DNA of 64,000 bases, taken from contig NZ_JAOEJU010000032.1 in NCBI RefSeq assembly GCF_025447595.1, positions 1 through 64,000 of the forward strand, given 5' to 3'. Made by a program: the position numbers and the translations under genes. Each line of letters starts with the position of its first letter. Within the stretch, counting starts at the first letter, position 1. This DNA comes from Pseudomonas koreensis (lineage in GTDB: Bacteria; Pseudomonadota; Gammaproteobacteria; Pseudomonadales; Pseudomonadaceae). The notes beneath the pieces are model-generated. The model was not told where the DNA came from and did no database searches. It saw nothing but the letters and a program-made list of their open reading frames with translations. Shown piece by piece: positions 42,409-51,169 of the stretch.

Positions 42409-42870
42409 ATGCGTATGGCCAAGAAAGTGCAGAGCAGCCTCAACCGGGCGCAATGCGAATATGACATCGTCACCCACCCGCACTCGTCCAGCAGCCTGGA
42501 AACGGCGCGGGTCTCCGGCATTGCCGCAGAACGGGTGGCCAAATCGGTGATCCTGGACGACCGTCACGGGCACTACCTGATGGCGGTGCTGCCCGCCAGC
42601 CGTCATCTGGACTTGAGCAAGGTGCGCAGCAGCGGCGAATGGCAAATCACCCGCGAAAGCAATCTGGCGCACATCTTCGACGACTGTGAGCGCGGTGCCG
42701 TACCGCCACTGGGCGATTCCTACGGGCTGGACATGGTCATCGACCCGCTGCTGACCCGACAAAAAGACATCTACCTAGAAGCCGGCAACCACAACAACCT
42801 GCTGCACATGAGCATGCCCGAATTCCTGAAAATGGTGCCGCATGCGCAGGTGCGGGAGTTGAGTCAGTAG
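42409..42870 (+). CDS. YbaK/EbsC-family aminoacyl-tRNA deacylase
   Basis: A 153-residue cytoplasmic protein of the YbaK/ProX fold: 'HPHSSSSLETARVSGIAAER', the conserved Lys in 'VAKSVILDDRHGHYLMAVLP', and the C-terminal 'GAVPPLGDSYGLDMVIDPLL'. Family members hydrolyse mischarged tRNAs such as Cys-tRNA(Pro). GAGGTG lies 5 bases before the ATG. The 196-base space upstream separates it from the divergent NfeD gene; a REPIN follows downstream. Confidence 0.85.
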   Translation: MRMAKKVQSSLNRAQCEYDIVTHPHSSSSLETARVSGIAAERVAKSVILDDRHGHYLMAVLPASRHLDLSKVRSSGEWQITRESNLAHIFDDCERGAVPPLGDSYGLDMVIDPLLTRQKDIYLEAGNHNNLLHMSMPEFLKMVPHAQVRELSQ

Positions 42871-42897
42871 CTTTTTTAGCGTCTGCCCCGGCGCCAA

Positions 42898-42959
42898 TCG
42901 CGAGCAAGCTCGCTCCCACAGGTTCTGCGCTAAACCTGTGGGAGCGAGCTTGCTCGCGA
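42898..42959. repeat. REPIN with 27-base arms
   Basis: Arms at 42898–42924 and 42933–42959 are perfect reverse complements with only 8 bases between. They carry the same core as the REPIN at 6512–6605 (GCGAGCAAGCTCGCTCCCAC). The arms extend four bases (AGGT/ACCT) beyond the REP core. The structure may also end the ybaK transcript. Confidence 0.92.
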
Positions 42960-42999
42960 AAAATCTTTCACACCCTATAAATCTCGCAGGAGTTTCGAC

Positions 43000-43245
43000 A
43001 TGGAAAACCCGATGCACAGCCTGCCATCCCTGTTCAAACAACTCGGCCTGCCCAACGACCCGATCAGCATCGACCAGTTCATCGCCACCCATTCCCCGCT
43101 CAAACCCGAACTGCACCTGTGCGACGCGTTTTTCTGGACCAAGAGCCAGGCGGATTTCCTGCGGGACGAGATTCTCGATGATGCGGATTGGGCGGAGGTG
43201 GTGGATCAGCTGGATGTGATGTTGAGGAAGGGGCGGGGAATGTAA
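43000..43245 (+). CDS. DUF2789-family small protein
   Basis: An 81-residue acidic protein matching the DUF2789 pattern: 'LPSLFKQLGLPNDPISIDQF', 'HLCDAFFWTKSQADFLRDEI' and a C-terminal 'DWAEVVDQLDVMLRK'. Function is unknown; the family is common in gamma-proteobacteria. CAGGAG is at good spacing before the ATG. Confidence 0.85.
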   Translation: MENPMHSLPSLFKQLGLPNDPISIDQFIATHSPLKPELHLCDAFFWTKSQADFLRDEILDDADWAEVVDQLDVMLRKGRGM

Positions 43246-43300
43246 AAAAAATGATCGAAAAGACCGAAATGTAAAAAAAACTTGTGGGTTGTAAAAAAAA
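43241..43300. repeat. Three direct copies of TGTAAAAAAAA
   Basis: The 11-mer TGTAAAAAAAA occurs at 43241–43251 (overlapping the DUF2789 stop codon), 43270–43280 and 43290–43300. The A runs lie in an A-rich patch upstream of the marR promoter. Function is unknown; intrinsic DNA bending or MvaT-type binding is possible. Confidence 0.6.
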
Positions 43301-43366
43301 CAGCGCAAAAGTCAGGGTGAGAAAAATTTTCTGAGTTCACCTTCGGACATGAATTTGTTTCAAAAC

Positions 43367-43396
43367 TTGACTGAATTTCCCCACCAATGCGATATT
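43367..43396 (+). promoter_or_regulatory. Candidate sigma70 promoter of the marR–aae operon
   Basis: TTGACT (43367–43372), 18-base spacer, GATATT (43391–43396). Transcription would begin near 43403, inside the inverted repeat described next. Confidence 0.5.
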
Positions 43397-43400
43397 GATA

Positions 43401-43414
43401 GTTAGCAAACTAAC
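43401..43414. promoter_or_regulatory. Candidate MarR operator
   Basis: GTTAGCAAACTAAC is a perfect inverted repeat (5-base arms, 4-base centre) placed at the presumed transcription start, 17 bases before the MarR-family start codon. Position and symmetry fit auto-repression relieved by an aromatic ligand; this is inference. Confidence 0.6.
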
Positions 43415-43431
43415 AGTGTGTGCATTCCCTC

Positions 43432-43887
43432 GTGCCGAATAACCTCGACGCTCTCCAGATGAACATCAGCAGTGCCATGGTGGTGGCCGCCAGGCATTGG
43501 CGGAAGATCTGCCAGACCACGCTGGTCAACTATGGAATTTCCGAAGCCTGCGCCGTCCCGTTGTTGATGATCGGGCGGCTGGGCGAGGGTGTGCGCCAGG
43601 TGCAGGTGGCGCAGGCGGCGGGGATGGAGTCGCCGTCGCTGGTGCGTCTGCTCGATCAGTTGTGTCACGCCGGTTTTGTCTGCCGCACCGAAGATGCCCA
43701 GGACCGTCGCGCCAAATGCCTGAGCCTGACCGACACCGGCCGTGAGCTGGTGCAAGCGGTGGAGGCGCAACTGGTGCGTCTGCGTCATGAAGTGCTCGAA
43801 GGCATCGACCAGCGCGATCTGGAGGCTACGCTTCGGGTACTGAGAGCTTTTGAGGCGGCCACTCCGCCAACGGTGATCAATCCGTGA
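43432..43887 (+). CDS. MarR-family transcriptional regulator of the efflux operon
   Basis: A 151-residue winged-helix regulator: 'RQVQVAQAAGMESPSLVRLL' is the recognition region and 'RTEDAQDRRAKCLSLTDTGR' the wing (typical D-x-R-A/S-K). The start is uncertain: GTG 43432, GTG 43420 and ATG 43459 are in frame, and none has a strong ribosome site. Its stop overlaps the next start (GTGA). It probably controls the four efflux genes downstream. Confidence 0.82.
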   Translation: MPNNLDALQMNISSAMVVAARHWRKICQTTLVNYGISEACAVPLLMIGRLGEGVRQVQVAQAAGMESPSLVRLLDQLCHAGFVCRTEDAQDRRAKCLSLTDTGRELVQAVEAQLVRLRHEVLEGIDQRDLEATLRVLRAFEAATPPTVINP

Positions 43888-45947
43888 ACGGGTTCTTTTC
43901 CGGCATGCCCCCGGCGCGGGACTGGTTCTACGGGATCCGCACGTTCGCGGCCTCGATGATCGCGCTGTACATCGCCTTGCTCATGCAGATGCCGCGTCCT
44001 TATTGGGCGATGGCCACGGTGTACATCGTTTCCAGCCCGTTCCTCGGCCCGACCAGTTCCAAGGCGCTGTATCGCGCGATCGGTACGTTTCTCGGTGCGG
44101 CGGCGGCCGTGCTGTTCGTGCCGATGTTCGTCCAGAGCCCGTATGTGCTGGTGGTGGTCATCGCCTTGTGGACGGGGATTTTGCTGTTCCTGTCTCTGCA
44201 TTTGCGCACCGCCAACAACTACGCGCTGATGCTGGCCGGCTACACCTTGCCGTTGATCGCCCTGCCGGTGGTGGATAACCCGCTGGCGGTGTGGGACGTG
44301 GCCGAATCGCGGACCGAAGAGATCTTTCTCGGCATCGCGGTGGCGGCGGTGGTCGGCGCGATGTTCTGGCCACGGCGCCTGGCTCCGGTGTTCAACGATG
44401 CCGTGGGCAAATGGTTCGCCGACGCCACGACCTACAGCCTTAAATTCCTCAGCCGCGACGTACAGCCCGAAGAAGTCACCGCCCTGCGCATGGCCATGGT
44501 CGGCAGTTTCAACAGCCTGGAATTGATGATCGGCCAGTTGCCGCACGAAGGTGCGCGGCCGCAGACGGTGCGCAACACCAAGGAACTGCGCGGGCGGATG
44601 ATCCATCTGCTGCCGGTGATCGACGCCCTCGAAGACTCGCTTTACGCCCTCGAGCGGCGCACGCCGGAACTGGTGGAAAAGTTCGCGCCGCTGCTCACCG
44701 CGACCCGCGAATGGCTCGGCCACAAAGACGCCGATCTCGAGCGCTGGCAAGCCCTGCGGGATCAGCTCGAAGCGCTGCAACCGAGCGCCGAAGCCCTCGA
44801 AGATCGCAAACAGTTGCTGTTTTCCAATGCGCTGTATCGCCTCGGCGAATTCATCGATCTGTGGCAGGACTGCCGCAGTCTGCAGGACGCGATCCTGTGC
44901 GAGCGCCAGGACAGCTGGCGCGCGGTTTATCGCCACTGGCGCCTTGGTCGCCTGACGCCGTTTCTCGACCGTGGGCTGATGCTGTATTCGGTGGCCTCGA
45001 CCATTCTGGCGATCATCGTCGCCTCGGTACTTTGGATCCTGCTGGGCTGGACCGACGGCGGCAGTGCGGTGATTCTGGCGGCGGTGTCGTGCAGCTTCTT
45101 CGCCTCGATGGACGATCCGGCGCCGCAGATCTACCGGTTCTTTTTCTGGACCGGGATGTCGGTGCTGTTTGCCAGCCTGTACCTGTTTCTGGTGCTGCCG
45201 AACCTGCATGACTTTCCGATGCTGGTGCTGGCGTTCGCGGTGCCATTCATCTGTGTCGGCACCCTGACGGTGCAGCCACGTTTCTACCTCGGCATGCTGC
45301 TGACGCTGGTCAACACCTCGTCGTTCATCAGCATTTCCGGTGCTTACGACGCGGACTTCTTTGCCTTCGTCAATTCCAACCTCGCGGGACCGATGGGGCT
45401 GCTGTTCGCGTTCATCTGGACGCTGATCGCCCGGCCGTTCGGCGCCGAACTGGCGGCCAAGCGCCTGACTCGTTTCAGCTGGAAAGACATCGTCAGCATG
45501 ACCGAGCCGGCCAATCTCGCCGAACACCGGCAACTTGGCGTCCAACTGCTCGACCGCTTGATGCAGCACCTGCCGCGTCTGGCGCTGACCGGCCAGGACA
45601 CCGGCATCGCCATGCGCGAAGTGCGCGTGGGGCTGAATTTGCTCGACTTGCTCGCCTACACGCCGCGAGTGACCGGCGCGCCGAACGCGTTGCTCAAGCA
45701 GGTGGTGGCAGAGGTCGGCGAATATTTCCGGGCCTGCCTCAAGGCCGGTGAACGCCTGCCGGCGCCGAGTGCCTTGCTGATGACCATGGATCGCACCCGC
45801 CGTGCGCTCAATGGCCACGGCGATGAAGAAACCCGACTAAACCTGTTGCACGCCTTGAGCGGATTGCGCCTGGCGCTGTTGCCCGGCGTGGAGTTCGTTT
45901 CAAACGCAGAGCCCGAAGAACCGCTGCCCGAAGGAGCGCCCCTATGA
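43884..45947 (+). CDS. aaeB: FUSC/AaeB-family aromatic acid efflux membrane protein
   Basis: A 687-residue inner-membrane protein with two blocks of membrane helices (about residues 15–165 and 375–520) separated by a large soluble domain, the layout of AaeB and fusaric-acid-resistance pumps. 'RPYWAMATVYIVSSPFLGPT' is the typical first signature. It should export aromatic carboxylates or similar compounds. It is coupled to marR (GTGA) and to the DUF1656 gene (ATGA). The gene symbol is by architecture, not proven orthology. Confidence 0.83.
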   Translation: MNGFFSGMPPARDWFYGIRTFAASMIALYIALLMQMPRPYWAMATVYIVSSPFLGPTSSKALYRAIGTFLGAAAAVLFVPMFVQSPYVLVVVIALWTGILLFLSLHLRTANNYALMLAGYTLPLIALPVVDNPLAVWDVAESRTEEIFLGIAVAAVVGAMFWPRRLAPVFNDAVGKWFADATTYSLKFLSRDVQPEEVTALRMAMVGSFNSLELMIGQLPHEGARPQTVRNTKELRGRMIHLLPVIDALEDSLYALERRTPELVEKFAPLLTATREWLGHKDADLERWQALRDQLEALQPSAEALEDRKQLLFSNALYRLGEFIDLWQDCRSLQDAILCERQDSWRAVYRHWRLGRLTPFLDRGLMLYSVASTILAIIVASVLWILLGWTDGGSAVILAAVSCSFFASMDDPAPQIYRFFFWTGMSVLFASLYLFLVLPNLHDFPMLVLAFAVPFICVGTLTVQPRFYLGMLLTLVNTSSFISISGAYDADFFAFVNSNLAGPMGLLFAFIWTLIARPFGAELAAKRLTRFSWKDIVSMTEPANLAEHRQLGVQLLDRLMQHLPRLALTGQDTGIAMREVRVGLNLLDLLAYTPRVTGAPNALLKQVVAEVGEYFRACLKAGERLPAPSALLMTMDRTRRALNGHGDEETRLNLLHALSGLRLALLPGVEFVSNAEPEEPLPEGAPL

Positions 45948-46153
45948 TCGGTGATCTGGACATCAGCGGCATTTTCCTGCCGACCCTGCTGGTGTTGATG
46001 GGCATCACTTATGTGCTGTTTGTTTTGGTACACGGCGTGCTCACACGCCTGCATTTCTACCGTCTGGTCTGGCACCGGGCATTGTTCAACGTGGCTCTCT
46101 ACGCCGTGATGCTGTACGGCGTGGATTCACTCAGTCGATACCTGATGACATGA
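45944..46153 (+). CDS. aaeX: DUF1656 (AaeX-like) small membrane protein
   Basis: A 69-residue protein with two hydrophobic helices (about residues 9–30 and 46–62) and the family start 'MIGDLDISGIFLPTLLVL'. It is always found between FUSC and HlyD genes in this type of pump; its role is unknown. Overlaps both neighbours by 4 bases. Confidence 0.87.
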   Translation: MIGDLDISGIFLPTLLVLMGITYVLFVLVHGVLTRLHFYRLVWHRALFNVALYAVMLYGVDSLSRYLMT

Positions 46154-47037
46154 AAAAACCGTTTCTGACCCTCGGTCGCGTCGTCCTGACGCTGCTGATC
46201 GTGACTTTCGCCGTCGTCGTGGTCTGGCGCATGGTGATGTATTACATGTTCGCGCCCTGGACCCGCGACGGCCACATTCGTGCCGACATCGTGCAGATCG
46301 CCCCGGACGTGTCCGGGCTGATCCAGCAGGTTGAAGTGAAGGACAACCAGTTGGTGAAACGCGGCCAGGTGCTGTTCAGCATCGACCAGGACCGTTTCAA
46401 ACTGGCGTTGCGCCAGGCTAAGGCAGCGGTCGCTGATCGCGAAGAAACCCTCGCCCAGGCACAGCGTGAAGCCAAACGTAATCGCGGTCTGGGCAATCTG
46501 GTGCCGGCCGAACAGCTGGAAGAAAGCCAGTCGAAAGTGGCCCGCGCGCAATCGGCCCTGGCCGAAGCGCTGGTAGCGGTGGACAGCGCTCAGCTCAACC
46601 TTGATCGCTCGGTGATCCGCAGCCCGGTGGACGGTTACGTCAACGACCGTGCGCCGCGCTCGCAGGAGTTCGTCACCGCCGGGCGTCCGGTGTTGTCGGT
46701 GGTCGACAGCAATTCGTTCCACATCGACGGTTATTTCGAAGAGACCAAACTCGACGGCATCCACATCGGGCAGACGGTGGATATCCGCGTGATCGGCGAC
46801 CGCGCTCGCCTGCGCGGGCATGTCGAAAGCATCGTCGCCGGGATCGAAGACCGTGACCGTTCGAGCGGCAGCAACCTGCTGCCCAACGTCAACCCGGCGT
46901 TCAGCTGGGTGCGTCTGGCGCAACGGATTCCGGTGCGCATTGCCTTCGACGACGTGCCGGATGACTTCCGCATGATCGCCGGGCGTACCGCCACCGTGTC
47001 GATCATCGACGATCAACCGCAGGAGCCCGCGCAATGA
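46150..47037 (+). CDS. aaeA: AaeA/HlyD-type efflux adaptor
   Basis: A 295-residue membrane fusion protein: one helix (about residues 10–30), then 'WTRDGHIRADIVQIAPDVSG', a short coiled coil (about 80–145) and 'VIRSPVDGYVNDRAPRSQEF'. It connects the FUSC pump to the NodT channel. ATGA overlaps at both ends show a single coupled operon. Confidence 0.87.
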   Translation: MKKPFLTLGRVVLTLLIVTFAVVVVWRMVMYYMFAPWTRDGHIRADIVQIAPDVSGLIQQVEVKDNQLVKRGQVLFSIDQDRFKLALRQAKAAVADREETLAQAQREAKRNRGLGNLVPAEQLEESQSKVARAQSALAEALVAVDSAQLNLDRSVIRSPVDGYVNDRAPRSQEFVTAGRPVLSVVDSNSFHIDGYFEETKLDGIHIGQTVDIRVIGDRARLRGHVESIVAGIEDRDRSSGSNLLPNVNPAFSWVRLAQRIPVRIAFDDVPDDFRMIAGRTATVSIIDDQPQEPAQ

Positions 47038-48476
47038 ACAGGGCCCTGATGGTCGCCGGGCTGGGCGTGATGCTGTCGGCCTGCTCGATGGTCGGGCCGG
47101 ACTATCACGTGCCCGAAGACGCGGCGATCCAGCGCAAGGATTTCCAGGGCGACCTGGCGGTGGCCGGCAAACCGGTGGTGTCGGCCCCGGTGCCGGCGGA
47201 CTGGTGGCGGCTGTATCAGGATCCGCGTCTGGATCAACTGGTGCAGCAGGCCATGGCGTCCAACACCGATCTGCGGGTGGCGGCGGCGAACCTGTCGCGG
47301 GCCCGTGCGCAGGTCGATGAAGCCGAGGCGGCCGGTGGCTGGAGCGGCGGCGTGAAGATGGGCGCGCAACGCTTGCAGGAATCCGGCGAGGCATTCCTGC
47401 TGCCGGAGAAAGTGCCGGTGGCCAACATCGGCGATATCGGCATCAGCGCGTCCTACCAGTTCGATCTGTGGGGCACGTTGCAACGCGGGATCGAAGCGGC
47501 GAAGGCCAACGCTGACGCGACCCAGGCCGCTGCCGACACCGCGCGCATCACTCTGGTCGCCGACGTGGTGCGGGCCTACACCCAGGTCTGCGCGGCGAAC
47601 GAAGAACGGGAAATCGCCCAGCATTCCCTCGACCTGCAATCCCAGAGCACCACCCTGATTCAGCGTCTGCGCGATGCCGGGCGCGGCGACGAAACCCAGG
47701 TCACCCGTTCGCAGACCCAATTCAAATCCCTGCGTGCTGACATGCCGCGCTATGAAGCGGCGCGCCAGGCCGGTTTGTTCCGTCTGTCGATGCTGCTGGC
47801 CAAGCCGGTCGATCAATTGCCGGCCGGCACCGCGACCTGCGCCGAACTGCCGAAAATCGCTCAACTGGTGCCGGTCGGCGATGGCGCTGCGCTGCTCAAG
47901 CGTCGGCCGGACATCCGCCAGGCCGAGCGGCGTCTGGCGGCCGCGACCGCCGGAATCGGTATCGCCACCGGCGAGTTGTACCCGGACATCAGTTTCGGCG
48001 CGACGATCGGCACCGTCGGCATTCTGGATAACCTTGGCAAACCGTCCACCAATCGCTGGGGCTTCGGTCCGTCGCTGAGCTGGAGTGTGCCGACCAACGG
48101 CGCCCGGGCCCGCATCCGCGAAGCCGAAGCCACGACCCAGGGCGCGCTGGCGCATTTCGACGGCGTGGTGCTTAACGCCATCCGTGAAACCCAGACCGGC
48201 CTGTCCCAGTACTCCGCGCTGCTGCAACGCCGCGACGCGCTGGCCGATGCCGAGCAGTCGGCGAAACTGGCGGCGGACCAGACGCACCGCTTCTTCCAGG
48301 CCGGTCGCGAGTCGTTCCTCGCCGACCTGCAGGCCACCCGCACCTACACCGACGTCACCGCGCAACTGGCCGCCGCCAACACCCAGGTTGCCATGAGCCA
48401 GATCGATTTGTTCCTCGCCCTGGGCGGCGGTTGGGAAAGCGGACGAACGCAAGCCTCGAGCGCCAGCAAACCCTGA
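47034..48476 (+). CDS. NodT-family outer-membrane efflux lipoprotein of the aromatic efflux operon
   Basis: A 480-residue TolC-like lipoprotein: lipobox LSAC (Cys16), then 'SMVGPDYHVP', and the family signature 'LLKRRPDIRQAERRLAAATA' at about residues 286–305. It is the outer-membrane part of the marR-aaeB-aaeX-aaeA-nodT pump. A terminator follows 25 bases after its stop. Confidence 0.88.
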   Translation: MNRALMVAGLGVMLSACSMVGPDYHVPEDAAIQRKDFQGDLAVAGKPVVSAPVPADWWRLYQDPRLDQLVQQAMASNTDLRVAAANLSRARAQVDEAEAAGGWSGGVKMGAQRLQESGEAFLLPEKVPVANIGDIGISASYQFDLWGTLQRGIEAAKANADATQAAADTARITLVADVVRAYTQVCAANEEREIAQHSLDLQSQSTTLIQRLRDAGRGDETQVTRSQTQFKSLRADMPRYEAARQAGLFRLSMLLAKPVDQLPAGTATCAELPKIAQLVPVGDGAALLKRRPDIRQAERRLAAATAGIGIATGELYPDISFGATIGTVGILDNLGKPSTNRWGFGPSLSWSVPTNGARARIREAEATTQGALAHFDGVVLNAIRETQTGLSQYSALLQRRDALADAEQSAKLAADQTHRFFQAGRESFLADLQATRTYTDVTAQLAAANTQVAMSQIDLFLALGGGWESGRTQASSASKP

Positions 48477-48501
48477 GGCCGTTGCTATGCTTTGAAGTAT
48501 T

Positions 48502-48531
48502 GAAAGGGCGCCCCGAACCAGGCGCCTTTTC
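48502..48531 (+). terminator. Rho-independent terminator of the aae-type operon
   Basis: Stem GGCGCC (48508–48513 region) / GGCGCC (48521–48526) with flanking GAAA/TTTTC, followed by CTTTTC. A short T run makes it moderate in strength. Confidence 0.7.
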
Positions 48532-48569
48532 AGTGCACATCGCTAGCGCAGGTCTAGGGGAAACCAATA

Positions 48570-49205
48570 ATGAAAAACCCTTACGCTCTCGGCTTCTGGT
48601 GCGCCCTGGTAGCCCTGGTGCTGCTGTCGGCCACCTATTTCTACGGCATCATGCTGGCCCACCAGATCGACAAGGCAATGGTCTTCCTCGACAGCACCGT
48701 GGCGCTGATCGCGGTCATGGCGATCGTGGTCGTGGCGTCGGCCCTGGTGCAAAGCCAGCGACTCAAGAAACGCCAGCTTGAGCAGAGCAAGACGCTGCTG
48801 CTGATCTGGGACACCAAAGTCGCGCTGCGCAAAGTCGAAACCGTTTTCGACCGTTACTTCTGGGGCAGCTACTGGCAACCGGGGCGGACCTTCGCTGAAG
48901 TCATGGGCGAACTCACCGGCACGCCGCTGGAAAAAAGCCTCGAAGCCCTGAAAAAACAATGCCTGGCCCTCGACCGCCAAGTCGCCGACGACGGCTGGCA
49001 CTGGCTCAATAACGCCCGCGAACTGTCGGACGTCGCCACGGCCATGGCCCGCGAGCGTTATCAACTGGACTTCTGCGACCCGCGCAGCGACGGGCCGGGC
49101 GGGGCGGTGATCGACCGGGATTTCGAAGTGCTGGTGTACACCTGGACCGCGCGACTGAAAAGCTTCGACCATCAGCTCGATGAGATCGAGGTGCAATATT
49201 CCTGA
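48570..49205 (+). CDS. Uncharacterised inner-membrane protein
   Basis: A 211-residue protein with two membrane helices (about residues 7–27 and 43–62) and a cytoplasmic-type C-terminal domain rich in charged residues, beginning after 'SQRLKKRQLEQSKTLLLIWD'. No family recognised. The conserved-looking parts are 'VFDRYFWGSYWQPGRTFAEV' and 'DFEVLVYTWTARLKSFDHQL'. It has its own terminators on both sides, so it is a single-gene unit. Confidence 0.8.
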   Translation: MKNPYALGFWCALVALVLLSATYFYGIMLAHQIDKAMVFLDSTVALIAVMAIVVVASALVQSQRLKKRQLEQSKTLLLIWDTKVALRKVETVFDRYFWGSYWQPGRTFAEVMGELTGTPLEKSLEALKKQCLALDRQVADDGWHWLNNARELSDVATAMARERYQLDFCDPRSDGPGGAVIDRDFEVLVYTWTARLKSFDHQLDEIEVQYS

Positions 49206-49210
49206 TCCCG

Positions 49211-49240
49211 AAAAGATCGCCGAACCCGGCGATCTTTTTG
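49211..49240 (+). terminator. Rho-independent terminator
   Basis: Stem AAAGATCGCCG / CGGCGATCTTT with a short AACC-type loop, followed by TTTGTTTG. Directly follows the preceding stop codon. Confidence 0.9.
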
Positions 49241-49404
49241 TTTGTCCATGACTTGTCGACACTCTTTAACCTTTAAACGTTGGGCCGCGTCGCACTGCCA
49301 GTGCTAATCTCCACCGCTAAATTCAGCGGAGTCGCGCCACGGCCCGGTCACGGGTTCAGGGAAGACGACCACACTTTCAGCCACGGAAATCGATCAGGTC
49401 ATTC

Positions 49405-50910
49405 ATGAATAAATCAGCAGGCGTGCTTCTCGGAATTGTTGTGGCCATCGGCGCCATCAGCGTAGGCGGGGCCTGGTACACCGGCACCAAAATCGAAGGC
49501 GTACTGAACAATGCCGTCGCCAACGCCAACAGCGAGTTGCAGACCGCCATGGCCGGCTCCAACGGCAGCGCGTCGCTGGAACTGGTGTCGCTCGAGCGCA
49601 ACACCTTCAGCAGCACCGCGCACTATCGTCTCAAGGGCGAGGGTGAAATGTTTGGCGAGGCGCCGGTCGAGCTATTGTTCGTCGATCACATCGAACATGG
49701 CCCGCTGCCGTTCTCGCGTCTGGTGTCGCTGAAGTGGCTGCCGGTGATGGCCACCAGTCACTACGAACTGGAAAAGACCCCGATCACCGAAAAATGGTTT
49801 GCCGCCACAAAAGGTGCCGCGCCGCTCAAAGGCGTGGTCAACATCGGTTACGACCAGTCCACCACCGGCAACCTCGAGTTGCTGCCGCTGGAAGCCGCGC
49901 TGGACGACAAGTCGAGCCTGAAATTTTCCGGCCTGAACATGGACATTTCCGCCAGTGCCCAAGCGCAGAAGGTCAAGGCCAACGGCTACATGGACAGCCT
50001 GCACCTGACCACGGTCGATGAAGAGCAGGCGCCGGTGCAGATCGAACTCAATGGCCTGACCCTGGCCAGCAATCTCGCCAAGAGCACTTACGGCTACTAC
50101 ACCGGCGAGAACACCCTGGAACTGACCAGCAGCAAAACCACTTTCGGCGCCAAACAGTCGGTGCTGGGCGTGAAGAACTTCGAAATGAAGAACCGCACCG
50201 AAGAGAACGGCAGCAACGCCTCCGGCCGTGCCGACTACAAGGTCGGCGAAGTGACCCTCAACGACAAGAAGATCGGTTCGGCCAACCTGGCCATGAGCCT
50301 GAAAAACCTCGACATTCCGTCGGCCATGTCGCTGATGCAAATCTACCAGACCAAGCTGCAGCCGTACGAGAAGGCCGCTGCCGAAGCCACCGCCGCCGGC
50401 CTGCCGGCTCCGGAGCTGAACCTCACCGAGGCCGAGTCCACCCAGGTCAAAGCCGACCTGCAGAAACTGCTGGCAGCCGGGCCGCAACTGGCGCTGGAAG
50501 ACCTGTCGCTGAAAACCGCCAACGGCGAGAGCCGCGCGAGTCTGGTGCTCGACCTGGCCAAGCCACAGTCGATGGATTTGCCGCCGGATCAACTGGGCAA
50601 ACAGCTGATCGCGCTGCTTGACGTGAATGTGCTGGTGTCCAAACCGATGCTGGTCGATCTGCTCAGCGTGCAGGCGCAAATCGACGGTCAGACCGATGCC
50701 AAGGCCATCGTTGACCAGGCCAGCGCTGGCGCAGACATGTTCGCCGGCATGGCCGTCGGTTCGCAGTTGGCGACGCTGGACGGCACCAACGTTGTCACCA
50801 AACTGCATTACGCCGCCAATCAGGTGGAATTCAACGGCCAGAAGATGACCGTCGAGCAGTTCGTCGGCTTCCTGATGAGCAAATTCGGCAGTATCGAACA
50901 GCCTCAGTAA
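49405..50910 (+). CDS. YdgA-family (DUF945) protein
   Basis: A 501-residue protein with an N-terminal membrane anchor (about residues 5–25, 'GVLLGIVVAIGAISVGGAWY') and the DUF945 body: 'VSLERNTFSSTAHYRL', 'LFVDHIEHGPLPFSRL'. Function is unknown; E. coli YdgA is an inner-membrane-anchored periplasmic protein. AGGT is the only upstream ribosome-like sequence. Single gene with a strong terminator behind it. Confidence 0.85.
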   Translation: MNKSAGVLLGIVVAIGAISVGGAWYTGTKIEGVLNNAVANANSELQTAMAGSNGSASLELVSLERNTFSSTAHYRLKGEGEMFGEAPVELLFVDHIEHGPLPFSRLVSLKWLPVMATSHYELEKTPITEKWFAATKGAAPLKGVVNIGYDQSTTGNLELLPLEAALDDKSSLKFSGLNMDISASAQAQKVKANGYMDSLHLTTVDEEQAPVQIELNGLTLASNLAKSTYGYYTGENTLELTSSKTTFGAKQSVLGVKNFEMKNRTEENGSNASGRADYKVGEVTLNDKKIGSANLAMSLKNLDIPSAMSLMQIYQTKLQPYEKAAAEATAAGLPAPELNLTEAESTQVKADLQKLLAAGPQLALEDLSLKTANGESRASLVLDLAKPQSMDLPPDQLGKQLIALLDVNVLVSKPMLVDLLSVQAQIDGQTDAKAIVDQASAGADMFAGMAVGSQLATLDGTNVVTKLHYAANQVEFNGQKMTVEQFVGFLMSKFGSIEQPQ

Positions 50911-50928
50911 ACGCCTCGCGCGACAACG

Positions 50929-50968
50929 AAACGCCCGGCCTCTGCACCCCCAGACGCCGGGCGTTTTG
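50929..50968 (+). terminator. Rho-independent terminator
   Basis: Stem AAACGCCCGGC (50929–50939) / GCCGGGCGTTT (50956–50966), followed by TTGCTGT. It insulates the DUF945 gene from the pga operon. Confidence 0.9.
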
Positions 50969-51020
50969 CTGTCTGGCGTCCGGATTTGCGGCCGGTCGGG
51001 AAATCCATCGTCACGAATCT

Positions 51021-51169
51021 GAACAATTATTGTGTTCTGAATATTGGTCTACGCTTGCGTGCAAGACTGCTTGGATAAGCTTGGCTGAGCGTTTTTTTGC
51101 TCGGCCTCCGTTACGAAATGGGCAAGGGGGGGCGTTGCTACCCGGCTGGCCATGTAAGGATGCTGACGA
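51021..51169 (+). promoter_or_regulatory. pgaABCD upstream region and leader
   Basis: It contains an inverted repeat GAACA-N7-TGTTC (51021–51037), a hairpin with a T-rich loop (GCTGAGC / GCTCGGC, about 51082–51103), and AAGGATG (51157–51163), which serves as ribosome site for pgaA. The GGA in that site, and another GGA at 51073–51075, are potential RsmA/CsrA contacts, as known for E. coli pgaA. Regulatory roles are inferred. Confidence 0.4.

Noticed and set aside
43785..45818. Long open frame on the minus strand opposite the FUSC gene
   Set aside because: Same reason: low-complexity His/Gln/Arg-rich translation and a fully supported pump gene on the other strand.
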